From: an uncultured Prevotellaceae bacterium
GTDB lineage: Bacteria; Bacteroidota; Bacteroidia; Bacteroidales; Bacteroidaceae
Length of the DNA stretch: 5,136 nt
Reading direction: 5' to 3'
NCBI GenBank assembly: GCA_946413885.1
Contig: CAMKMK010000170.1
Span: 1 to 5,136 of the forward strand
This document shows positions 1 to 5,136 of the stretch, one piece after another. A program made the translations under genes and the position numbers. The first letter of the stretch is position 1. Each line of letters opens with the position of its first letter. Below the pieces are notes generated by a model. That model worked only from the letters and a program-made list of their open reading frames with translations. It was not told where the DNA came from and ran no database searches.

Positions 1-7
1 AAGGGAA

Positions 8-34
8 GCAACGGAACACGGCTTTTCCAGTTGC
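8..34. repeat. Short inverted repeat (hairpin), possibly a degenerate array unit
   Basis: GCAACGGAA (8-16) pairs with TTCCAGTTGC (25-34) with one bulged A (29), around an 8-base loop. A T-run (49-53) lies 15 bases downstream, too far for a classic intrinsic terminator. CTTTTCCAGTTG at 22-33 is identical to 4943-4954 in the downstream array, so this may be a worn copy of that repeat, or the end of an upstream transcript. Confidence 0.3.
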
Positions 35-55
35 CTGAGCTGTTGTGATTTTTCC

Positions 56-106
56 TTGCGAACCAGAACCTCGATACGGCATTTCACTTTCGAGGGAGAC
101 ACGCAA
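56..106. repeat. Nested imperfect inverted repeat
   Basis: TTGCG (56-60) pairs with CGCAA (102-106). Inside it, CCTCGA (69-74) pairs with TCGAGG (90-95). An internal loop of 8 and 6 bases and a 15-base apical loop complete it. No T-run follows on either strand, so terminator function is not supported. It may be chance. Confidence 0.25.
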
Positions 107-146
107 AAAGAAGCCTGTTTATGCCCCTTTTATGGGGTGAAAAGAC

Positions 147-256
147 GCAACGTGTCGCGTTGGCAATTTCAACACGTTGATTTCCCCAACTCAACACGTT
201 GTCTTTCCTCTTTCAACGTGTTGTCTTTTCAGACTCGACGTGTGGTCTTCAGGCAA
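147..256. repeat. 22-bp tandem repeat array, five units
   Basis: Units start at 147, 169, 191, 213 and 235, exactly 22 bp apart. Each has a 10-bp near-palindromic core at unit positions 2-11 (CAAC-GT-GTTG or CAAC-AC-GTTG), usually followed by a pyrimidine-rich stretch such as TCTTTTC. Units 169, 191 and 213 have perfect core arms; 147 and 235 are degenerate, and 257-278 keeps only CGTGTT in phase. Three more units of the family lie at 4887-4952. The 22-bp period is about two helical turns, so every core would face the same side of the DNA. Function is unknown; protein-binding sites or a dispersed minisatellite are both possible. Confidence 0.8.
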
Positions 257-375
257 GGTGCGTGTTCGTGTCCATTCCGCGTCTGGTTTTGTCATCGTTT
301 TTTACTTTTCGAAAGGGATATGTCTCCTGAAAGGAGGGTAAAAAGTCTCTTTTTTGATTTTTTTGATTAAAAGAG

Positions 376-406
376 TTTGCCGTTTGCGACGGAATGTTTA
401 TCTTTG
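376..406 (+). promoter_or_regulatory. Bacteroidetes-type promoter for the glycosylphosphotransferase gene
   Basis: A -33 TTTG (376-379) and a -7 TATCTTTG (399-406) are separated by exactly 19 bp. They match the Bacteroidetes primary sigma consensus TTTG-N19-TAnnTTTG. Transcription should start near 411-414. That leaves almost no leader before the GTG at 418 but about 55 bases before the in-frame ATG at 469, which is why the ATG is preferred. Confidence 0.75.
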
Positions 407-468
407 CATAATTTCAGGTGAAAGGGCTTGAAGAGTTCCTTGCCTGGACCGATTTTGTAGCTGAAAGA

Positions 469-1878
469 ATGAGAAAACAAGATATTACAGAGTCAAAGTC
501 GATGCGTGTCATCGTGGCAATATGCGACATGGTAGTGCTATGCATCTGCCTTTCTGTTGCCTATGGAGTCATTTACCTGGCTTTCCCGGATAAAGTGGCT
601 CACATGAATGTTCACAATTATATGATGCTGGCCGTCTTGTGCTATGTGCCCATTGCAGTCTATATGCCGCCTTTGTTCTTGCGTCGTGTGGTACGTGGCG
701 ACCATATCGTGGAAAGGTGTTTCCTGACTTCTTTGGCCTACATCGCCTTTTTTGTGGTCGTTCTCTTCCTGATGAAGGGCGCCACCATCAGCCGTATGTT
801 CGTGTCTGCCTTCTGGGGCTTGTTCTTTATAGGAATGAGCATCGAGCACATGTGCTTGCGTGGCTTGGTGAAGTCGAAAAGGTCGGCTGGAGGGAACCAG
901 AATCATGTGATCCTGATAGGTGCCGTCGAGGAATTGCAGGATCTTTACCAGAGTCTTCAGAAGCGGGAGTATGGATTGGTGGTGGACGGCATCTTCACGG
1001 ATGACAACATAGAGCATACTCCTTCAGGAGTAAGCCGTTTGGGCAGCGTGGCTGACGCTTTGGGCTACCTGAAGGAACATCCTCAGATTGATTCCGTCTA
1101 TTGCTCGATGGCTTCGATGAGAAAGGGGCAGATGCTGGACTTGTACCGTTATTGCGAGAACAGCGTGACGCGCTTCTTTGCCTTGCCTATCTATGTGAAC
1201 TTCCTGCGCCGTAATATGGTGGTATCCTCGATTGACTCGACGGTTATGCTTTCCTCACGTCCAGAGCCACTCCGCGACATGGGGAACCGCATCATCAAAC
1301 GTGTCTTCGACGTGCTGTTCAGCGGAATTTTCCTGCTGACCCTCTTCCCAATCATTTATGTTTTCGTGGCGATCTTCATCAAACGCCAAAGTCCAGGTCC
1401 CGTTTTCTTCTTCCAGAAGCGCAGCGGTTTGAACGGTAAGGAGTTTGAATGCATCAAGTTCCGCTCGATGTACATTAATGATGCAGCAGATGAAGTCCAG
1501 GCGACAGAGGATGACCCGCGAAAGTTCCGTTTTGGTGACTTCATGCGTAGAACCAACATCGACGAGCTTCCCCAGTTCATCAATGTACTCAAAGGGGATA
1601 TGTCCATCGTGGGTCCACGGCCTCACATGTTGTCCCATACTGAATCGTATCGACAGCTTGTGAACCGCTATATGGTGCGTCATTGGGTAAAGCCTGGCAT
1701 CACAGGTTGGGCCCAGATTCATGGTTTCAGAGGCGAAATCAAGGAGTTGAACCAGCTGGAAGATCGTGTTCATGCCGATATCTGGTACGTTGAGAACTGG
1801 AGTTTCTGGCTTGATATGCGCATCATCTATCGTACGATAATGAACATGCTTCTGCACAAAGAAGAGAATGCTTATTGA
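469..1878 (+). CDS. Polyprenyl glycosylphosphotransferase (initiating sugar-phosphate transferase, WcaJ-like)
   Basis: It should transfer a hexose-1-phosphate from a nucleotide sugar to undecaprenyl phosphate at the inner membrane, the first step of exopolysaccharide, capsule or O-unit synthesis. Counting from ATG 469 (469 aa, near the usual family length), hydrophobic segments lie at about 13-39, 50-67, 84-102 and 109-125. A Rossmann/CoA-binding-like region starts at NHVILIGAV (145). A fifth segment (about 282-304) leads into the bacterial sugar transferase domain with SPGP (308-311), KFRSM (330-334), the IDELPQ motif with the catalytic Asp-Glu pair (365-366), GPRP (382-385) and KPGITGW (408-414). 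All family motifs look intact. The frame stays open back to GTG 418 (486 aa), but the promoter lies too close for that start. The sugar cannot be read from sequence, and no other glycan genes are visible nearby. The next gene is 23 bp downstream. Confidence 0.92.
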   Translation: MRKQDITESKSMRVIVAICDMVVLCICLSVAYGVIYLAFPDKVAHMNVHNYMMLAVLCYVPIAVYMPPLFLRRVVRGDHIVERCFLTSLAYIAFFVVVLFLMKGATISRMFVSAFWGLFFIGMSIEHMCLRGLVKSKRSAGGNQNHVILIGAVEELQDLYQSLQKREYGLVVDGIFTDDNIEHTPSGVSRLGSVADALGYLKEHPQIDSVYCSMASMRKGQMLDLYRYCENSVTRFFALPIYVNFLRRNMVVSSIDSTVMLSSRPEPLRDMGNRIIKRVFDVLFSGIFLLTLFPIIYVFVAIFIKRQSPGPVFFFQKRSGLNGKEFECIKFRSMYINDAADEVQATEDDPRKFRFGDFMRRTNIDELPQFINVLKGDMSIVGPRPHMLSHTESYRQLVNRYMVRHWVKPGITGWAQIHGFRGEIKELNQLEDRVHADIWYVENWSFWLDMRIIYRTIMNMLLHKEENAY

Positions 1879-1901
1879 GAAATCTAATTAACAGATAAAA
1901 A

Positions 1902-2525
1902 ATGTCTTTTTTAAGTAAAATATTCAGACGTAAGTCCAAAGAGGAAGCACGGGTAGGCGGTATGGAGGATTTCATGCTGCTGATACGTGTGTATTACCAG
2001 TCGGTTATTGCTTCCCAACTGGGTATCAATAATCTGGCTGCGTTGCCTGATTTGAGAATCTTCAAGCAAACGTATCACGTCGCCACAGTCAACAACAAAC
2101 TGGGTATGGGTGAAAAGAAAGCTTGCAAGAAACTGATTCAGGACATTTATGGCGTAAGCCAAGAGTTTTTTAATGAAGTGGATAACAGCGTGAAGAAACG
2201 TTGCAGGAAAGTCCAGGACGTGCAGAGTTATCTTTATACTTTCCAAGGTTTCAGTCAGGATCTGATGATGTTGATGGGCAATCTGATGCAATGGAAGTTC
2301 CGCTTGCCTTCCTTCTTCCGCGGAGCGATCAAAGAGATGGTTTCCAAGCAGATACATGAGGTGATGACCAAGAACGACTGGAAGGATGAAGGCGTTCGTC
2401 GAACATGTGTTTCTGTACGCAAATATCAGACCATGTTGGGCTACAGCGAGGCATGGATGACGGAATACGTCCACACAATTGTGATGCTGGCAAAGAAGGA
2501 ACCTCGTAAAAATAGCGAGGAATAA
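1902..2525 (+). CDS. Conserved-looking helical protein of unknown function
   Basis: I do not recognise a named family; from memory it resembles a hypothetical protein found in other Bacteroidales. The 207 residues look mostly alpha-helical. The N-terminus (MSFLSKIF, then RRKSK) could be a short amphipathic membrane-contacting helix followed by basic residues. A hydrophobic, methionine-rich stretch with MMLMGNLMQW lies around 122-131, and the C-terminus is charged and probably flexible. There is no signal peptide, clear transmembrane helix or known catalytic motif. The ATG follows an A-rich leader (GATAAAAA) 23 bp after the transferase stop, with no promoter motif between, so the two are probably co-transcribed. 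A role with the transferase would be inferred only from that pairing. Confidence 0.85.
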   Translation: MSFLSKIFRRKSKEEARVGGMEDFMLLIRVYYQSVIASQLGINNLAALPDLRIFKQTYHVATVNNKLGMGEKKACKKLIQDIYGVSQEFFNEVDNSVKKRCRKVQDVQSYLYTFQGFSQDLMMLMGNLMQWKFRLPSFFRGAIKEMVSKQIHEVMTKNDWKDEGVRRTCVSVRKYQTMLGYSEAWMTEYVHTIVMLAKKEPRKNSEE

Positions 2526-2529
2526 TTTT
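2502..2529 (+). terminator. Weak terminator-like hairpin overlapping the end of the 1902-2525 gene
   Basis: CCTCG (2502-2506) pairs with CGAGG (2516-2520), extendable by one T-G wobble, around an A-rich loop. TTTT (2526-2529) lies 5 bases further on. The stem is short and the tract is only four T, so it would be leaky. It includes the last codons and stop, and its T-run overlaps the next -33 box. Confidence 0.35.
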
Positions 2530-2557
2530 GTGTTGTTAAAAAAAAGTTCTAACTTTG
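2527..2557 (+). promoter_or_regulatory. Bacteroidetes-type promoter for the coiled-coil / zapA / rny operon
   Basis: A -33 TTTG (2527-2530) and a -7 TAACTTTG (2550-2557) are exactly 19 bp apart, with an A-rich spacer. This is a full match to TTTG-N19-TAnnTTTG. The expected start near 2562-2565 gives a leader of about 20 bases before ATG 2585. No such promoter is seen before zapA or rny, so this one probably serves all three genes. Confidence 0.8.
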
Positions 2558-2584
2558 TCCACAAATAAGAAAGAATAGCAGGCA

Positions 2585-2881
2585 ATGGATGCTCAACTGA
2601 TGGATATGGTCGTACGGCTTGAGACCCGTACACGACAGCTTCTGATGCAACACAAGCAGTTGCAGCAGGAGAATGCCACGTTGTTGCAGAAGTTGGGAAA
2701 ACGTGAGGACGAGATCCTCGCGTTACAGATTGAAAACGAGGATCTGAAGAACCAATACCAACGCCTGAAGACAGCAAAATATATGGATTTGGCCGATGAT
2801 GACAAAAAACAGATTCGAGGTCGGATCTCCAAAATGGTGCGAGACATTGACAAGTGCATCGCCTTGCTCAAAGTAGAATAA
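2585..2881 (+). CDS. Small leucine-zipper coiled-coil protein, candidate ZapB-like ZapA partner
   Basis: This is a 98-residue cytoplasmic protein without signal peptide or membrane segment. Leucines occur at exact heptad spacing at 5, 12, 19, 26, 33, 47, 54 and 61, with Arg40 in the only missing slot (GKR, 38-40), so residues about 5-65 should form a parallel coiled coil with a possible hinge. A separate C-terminal part (about 66-98, DDDKKQIRGRISKMVRDIDKC) looks like a conserved helix. It lies 9 bp before zapA, and the first visible promoter is just upstream of it. ZapB of E. coli is also a short coiled coil that works with ZapA, and coiled-coil genes adjoin zapA in other phyla. The function is inferred from context and shape, not from recognised homology. 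Confidence 0.85.
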   Translation: MDAQLMDMVVRLETRTRQLLMQHKQLQQENATLLQKLGKREDEILALQIENEDLKNQYQRLKTAKYMDLADDDKKQIRGRISKMVRDIDKCIALLKVE

Positions 2882-2890
2882 TGAATTGAT

Positions 2891-3190
2891 ATGGAACAGC
2901 AGAGCGATACTTTATCAATAACCCTCAAGATTGGCAGTTGGACTCTACCTATGACCATCCGTAGATCGGACGAGTTCATTTACAGGCAGGCCGAGAAGCT
3001 GATACGCGAGAGGTTCAACTACTATACAGGAAATTATCCCAATCAAAGTACAGATTTGTACTTAATGATGACTATATTGGATATCGCTGTACGCCTGAAA
3101 CGACAGGAGACATCCACGGATACGCAACCGATCAAGGATCGTTTGCAGCCTTTGCTTGTAGAGTTGGAGTCCGCACTCAAGAAAATGTGA
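2891..3190 (+). CDS. zapA: Cell division protein ZapA
   Basis: ZapA binds FtsZ at midcell and promotes bundling of Z-ring filaments. The 99-residue length is normal for the family. Residues 7-23 (LSITLKIGSWTLPMTI) form the N-terminal beta hairpin, 26-46 (with YRQAEKLIRERF) the first helix, 53-72 (DLYLMMTILDIAVRLKR) the second, and 80-99 the C-terminal coiled-coil helix used for dimer and tetramer formation. The upstream stop TAA (2879-2881) overlaps an ATG whose tiny frame ends at 2889, just before the zapA ATG; translational coupling is possible. There is no clear Shine-Dalgarno sequence. Assignment rests on fold pattern, length and context; sequence identity within ZapA is usually low. Confidence 0.85.
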   Translation: MEQQSDTLSITLKIGSWTLPMTIRRSDEFIYRQAEKLIRERFNYYTGNYPNQSTDLYLMMTILDIAVRLKRQETSTDTQPIKDRLQPLLVELESALKKM

Positions 3191-3237
3191 AAGTGTGACT
3201 TAGTGACCCCAATTTACTAACTTAAAAAAAATAATTC

Positions 3238-4800
3238 ATGACTTTAGAGATAATAATAGCGCTGGTAGTAGCCATTGTGGCTTTTTTGATACTTGTCGCT
3301 ATTTGGTATTTGGCTTTTGTCCCTTCGAAGCGTAAGGCTTTGGCTGCTGAGGCCAGCGCTAATGCCGAGAAAGAGGCAGAGGTAATCAAACAAAGAAAGT
3401 TGCTGGAAGTAAAGGAGAAATTCCTAAGCAAGAAGGCAGAGTTGGAGAAGGAGGTTCAGCAGCGTAATCAGCAGATTCAGCAAGCAGAGAATCGTGCCAA
3501 GCAACGTGAGTTGAGCCTGAATCAGCGCCAGGATGACCTGAATCGAAAGCGTCAGGAAACAGAGTCCATGCGTCAGCGAGTGGAGAATCAGCAGGCATTG
3601 CTCCAAAAACGTGAGGAGGAATTGCAGATTCGCCAGAACAACCTGTTGGAACAAGAACGTACCAAGTTGGAGGAAATCTCTGGCTTAAGTGCTGATGAGG
3701 CTCGCGAACGTTTGATTGAAACGTTGAAGGATGAAGCTAAGACGAATGCGGCAGCCTATATCAACGAGATCATGGATGATGCCAAAATGACTGCCAATAA
3801 GGAAGCAAAACGTATCATAATCCAGACCATTCAGCGCGTGGCAACAGAGACAGCAGTTGAGAACAGCGTGACGGTATTCCACATCGAAAATGATGAAGTG
3901 AAAGGCCGTATCATTGGTCGTGAGGGTAGGAATATCCGTGCATTGGAAGCTGCCACAGGTGTAGAGATTGTGGTAGATGACACTCCTGAAGCTATTGTTA
4001 TCAGCGCATTCGATCCAGTTCGCCGCGAAGTGTGCCGTTTGGCATTGCATCAATTAGTGGCAGATGGTCGCATTCATCCTGCTCGTATCGAGGAGGTTGT
4101 CGCAAAAGTCAAGAAACAGGTAGAAGAAGAAATTGCCGAAACGGGTAAACGTACTACTATCGATTTGGGTATTCATGGATTACATCCTGAATTGGTTCGT
4201 CTCATTGGTAAGATGAAGTATCGCAGCAGTTATGGTCAGAACCTACTCCAGCACTCTCGCGAGACTGCAAACCTGTGTGCTGTGATGGCTTCAGAGCTTG
4301 GCTTGAATCCCAAGAAAGCAAAGCGCGCTGGTTTACTTCATGATATAGGTAAGGTGCCTGATGAGGAACCAGAGATGCCTCATGCTTTATATGGTGCAAA
4401 GTTGGCTGAAAGGTATAAGGAGAAACCAGACATCGTGAATGCTATCGGTGCTCATCACGATGAGATGGAAATGACCACGCTGTTGGCACCTATTGTACAG
4501 GTTTGTGATGCTATCAGTGGTGCACGTCCTGGCGCTCGCAGGGAAATCGTTGAGGCTTACATTAAGCGACTGAAGGACCTGGAGGACATTGCCATGAGCT
4601 ATCCAGGAGTAGTCAAGACTTATGCCATTCAGGCTGGTCGTGAGCTTCGTGTTCTTGTTGGTGCAGATAAGATTGATGATAAGCAGACAGAGCAGTTGAG
4701 CAGTGAAATTGCCACAAAGATTCAGAATGAAATGACATATCCTGGTCAGGTGAAGATTACGGTAATCCGTGAAACCCGTTCGGTTTCTTATGCAAAGTAG
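3238..4800 (+). CDS. rny: Ribonuclease Y (membrane-anchored endoribonuclease)
   Basis: RNase Y makes the initiating internal cuts in mRNA decay from the inner membrane. The 520 residues are in the expected order: one N-terminal transmembrane helix (about 4-27), a long charged coiled coil (about 32-200, rich in Q, R and E), a KH RNA-binding domain with GxxG at 227-230 (in GRIIGREGRN), and an HD hydrolase domain. The metal-binding residues are present: His339, the His368-Asp369 pair in LLHDIGK, the HHDE motif (406-409) and Asp424 in VCDAISGARPGARRE. The length and HD position match the Bacillus subtilis enzyme. The gene begins 47 bp after zapA behind an A-rich leader (3224-3237) with no promoter motif, so it is probably co-transcribed. 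A strong terminator follows. The N-terminus, motifs and C-terminus (SVSYAK) all look intact. Confidence 0.97.
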   Translation: MTLEIIIALVVAIVAFLILVAIWYLAFVPSKRKALAAEASANAEKEAEVIKQRKLLEVKEKFLSKKAELEKEVQQRNQQIQQAENRAKQRELSLNQRQDDLNRKRQETESMRQRVENQQALLQKREEELQIRQNNLLEQERTKLEEISGLSADEARERLIETLKDEAKTNAAAYINEIMDDAKMTANKEAKRIIIQTIQRVATETAVENSVTVFHIENDEVKGRIIGREGRNIRALEAATGVEIVVDDTPEAIVISAFDPVRREVCRLALHQLVADGRIHPARIEEVVAKVKKQVEEEIAETGKRTTIDLGIHGLHPELVRLIGKMKYRSSYGQNLLQHSRETANLCAVMASELGLNPKKAKRAGLLHDIGKVPDEEPEMPHALYGAKLAERYKEKPDIVNAIGAHHDEMEMTTLLAPIVQVCDAISGARPGARREIVEAYIKRLKDLEDIAMSYPGVVKTYAIQAGRELRVLVGADKIDDKQTEQLSSEIATKIQNEMTYPGQVKITVIRETRSVSYAK

Positions 4801-4831
4801 AAACGGATCAGATATCAGATATAAGACAGAG

Positions 4832-4866
4832 AAAGATGCATCGCGAAAGCGGTGCATCTTTTCTTT
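4832..4866 (+). terminator. Strong intrinsic terminator after rny
   Basis: A 13-bp stem joins 4832-4844 with 4849-4861, with one T-G wobble (4841/4852). It is closed by C-G around a stable GAAA tetraloop (4845-4848). A T-rich tail TTTTCTTT runs through the end of the stem. The A-run at the stem base gives some U-tract on the other strand too, so weak bidirectional activity is possible. It lies 32 bp past the rny stop and should end the operon. Confidence 0.9.
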
Positions 4867-4886
4867 GTATGCAGAAAACAAGAAAG

Positions 4887-4952
4887 TCAACGTGTTGTCT
4901 TCCCTATTGCGACACGTCAACATTCCCATCTCAACGTGTTGTCTTTTCCAGT
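4887..4952. repeat. 22-bp tandem repeat array, three units (same family as 147-256)
   Basis: Units start at 4887, 4909 and 4931, again exactly 22 bp apart. The outer two have the perfect core CAACGTGTTG followed by TCTT. The middle one has the core CGACACGTCA, in which an A-T arm pair has become G-C at both positions, so most of the inverted symmetry is kept. The last unit continues into CTTTTCCAGTTG (4943-4954), also present at 22-33, and this can fold as a 7-bp hairpin (4943-4949 with 4954-4960). The array begins 20 bp past the rny terminator tail, outside the operon. Confidence 0.78.
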
Positions 4953-4969
4953 TGGAAGAGTGAGGTGTG

Positions 4970-5136
4970 AAAAAATGGGGTGTCTTTTGTCCCAATTGTC
5001 ACGCTTCGCTTTCGTTGTTCACTAATTAGCTGATTATCACAAGAAAAGCTGTCATAAAAATGACAATGAACGCGTGGGAGGGGAACTTGACTTTGCCCCA
5101 AGCGTGACAATTAGGACAATTGACAGTCGTTTTTTT
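4970..5136. repeat. Long imperfect inverted repeat enclosing smaller hairpins, cut by the window end
   Basis: Positions 4981-5006 pair with 5100-5125 at 23 of 26 positions (mismatches 4985, 4986 and 4993). Outside these arms, six A (4970-4975) face six T (5131-5136). The 93-base interior holds a perfect TGTCAT/ATGACA hairpin with an AAAA loop (5050-5065), GTTCA (5017-5021) opposite TGAAC (5067-5071), and GGGG (5080-5083) opposite CCCC (5096-5099). GACAATT occurs twice 9 bp apart (5106, 5115). No coding sequence is seen from 4801 to the end. It could be a structured RNA, a long bidirectional terminator, or a small non-coding transposable element; flanking target-site duplications are not evident, which weakens the last option. 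Confidence 0.65.

Larger units (their letters stand above)
1..398. other. Gene-free upstream region with repeats and A/T-rich promoter approach
   Basis: I see no convincing gene here. A + frame is open from 56 to 370, but it runs straight through the 22-bp repeats and the T-runs, and its translation is Cys/Arg/Phe-rich and unlike a folded protein. The region holds two weak hairpins (8-34, 56-106), the 22-bp array (147-256), a small CTCC/GGAG hairpin (324-336), then T-runs at 350-355 and 358-364. CTCTTTT at 347-353 is inverted at 369-375 as AAAAGAG. The A/T-rich block at 340-372 lies directly upstream of the -33 box and could act like an UP element. No end of an upstream gene can be recognised. 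Confidence 0.6.

Noticed and set aside
147..256. CRISPR array
   Set aside because: The period is only 22 bp, the conserved part about 11-18 bp, and there is no room for unique spacers of about 30 bp. No cas gene is present.
147..256. ParB parS or other known partition/nucleoid-occlusion sites
   Set aside because: The cores contain ACGT-like centres, but the CAAC/GTTG arms do not match parS (TGTTTCACGTGAAACA) or other sites I know, and tandem 22-bp phasing is not typical of parS.
56..370. 104-codon open frame on the + strand
   Set aside because: It runs through the 22-bp repeats and T-runs, gives a low-complexity Cys/Arg/Phe-rich translation, and lacks a plausible promoter.
1255..1857. 200-codon open frame on the - strand
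   Set aside because: It is the antisense shadow of the well-conserved catalytic domain of the sugar transferase.
1911..2777. 288-codon open frame on the - strand
   Set aside because: It is antisense to the 1902-2525 and 2585-2881 genes and crosses their promoter; the translation is rich in His/Cys and has no recognisable domain.
3191..3237. Terminator, promoter or 6S RNA gene between zapA and rny
   Set aside because: Only 47 bp are available. TTAGT/ACTAA (3200-3204/3216-3220) is a weak 5-bp stem followed by A rather than T, and no TAnnTTTG box is present.
4769..4963. 64-codon + frame and the overlapping 202-codon - frame (4387-4995) at the 3' end
   Set aside because: The + frame overlaps the rny end, the terminator and the 22-bp array; the - frame is antisense to rny and crosses the terminator. 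Neither looks like a protein.

Overview
The window looks like a chromosomal segment of a Bacteroidales bacterium, most likely Prevotella-like (the family is inferred; the order is better supported). Three things point there: two promoters fit the Bacteroidetes form TTTG-N19-TAnnTTTG exactly; the genes lack clear Shine-Dalgarno sequences and have A/T-rich leaders; and the proteins read as Bacteroidetes versions of their families. All five supported genes are on the + strand.

Layout. Positions 1-398 hold no convincing gene. They contain weak hairpins, an array of five 22-bp units (147-256), an A/T-rich stretch and a promoter (376-406). The first transcript should carry a membrane-bound sugar-phosphate transferase that starts glycan synthesis (469-1878, or from GTG 418) and a helical protein of unknown function (1902-2525). 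A small hairpin at the end of that gene directly abuts a second promoter (2527-2557). This promoter should drive a 98-residue leucine-zipper protein (2585-2881), zapA (2891-3190) and rny, encoding ribonuclease Y (3238-4800). A strong terminator follows at 4832-4866. The final 270 bases hold three more units of the 22-bp repeat (4887-4952) and a long imperfect inverted repeat (4970-5136) that reaches the window edge.

How the genes fit together. The second operon couples a Z-ring-associated protein (ZapA) and a coiled-coil protein that may be its ZapB-like partner with a membrane-anchored RNA-decay enzyme. The first operon concerns surface polysaccharide initiation. Most genes are recognisable housekeeping families. 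The less explained material is in the flanks: the 22-bp arrays share phase, and the centre of each core is either AC or GT and never a mixture; the downstream inverted repeat could be a structured RNA, a long terminator or a small mobile-element remnant.
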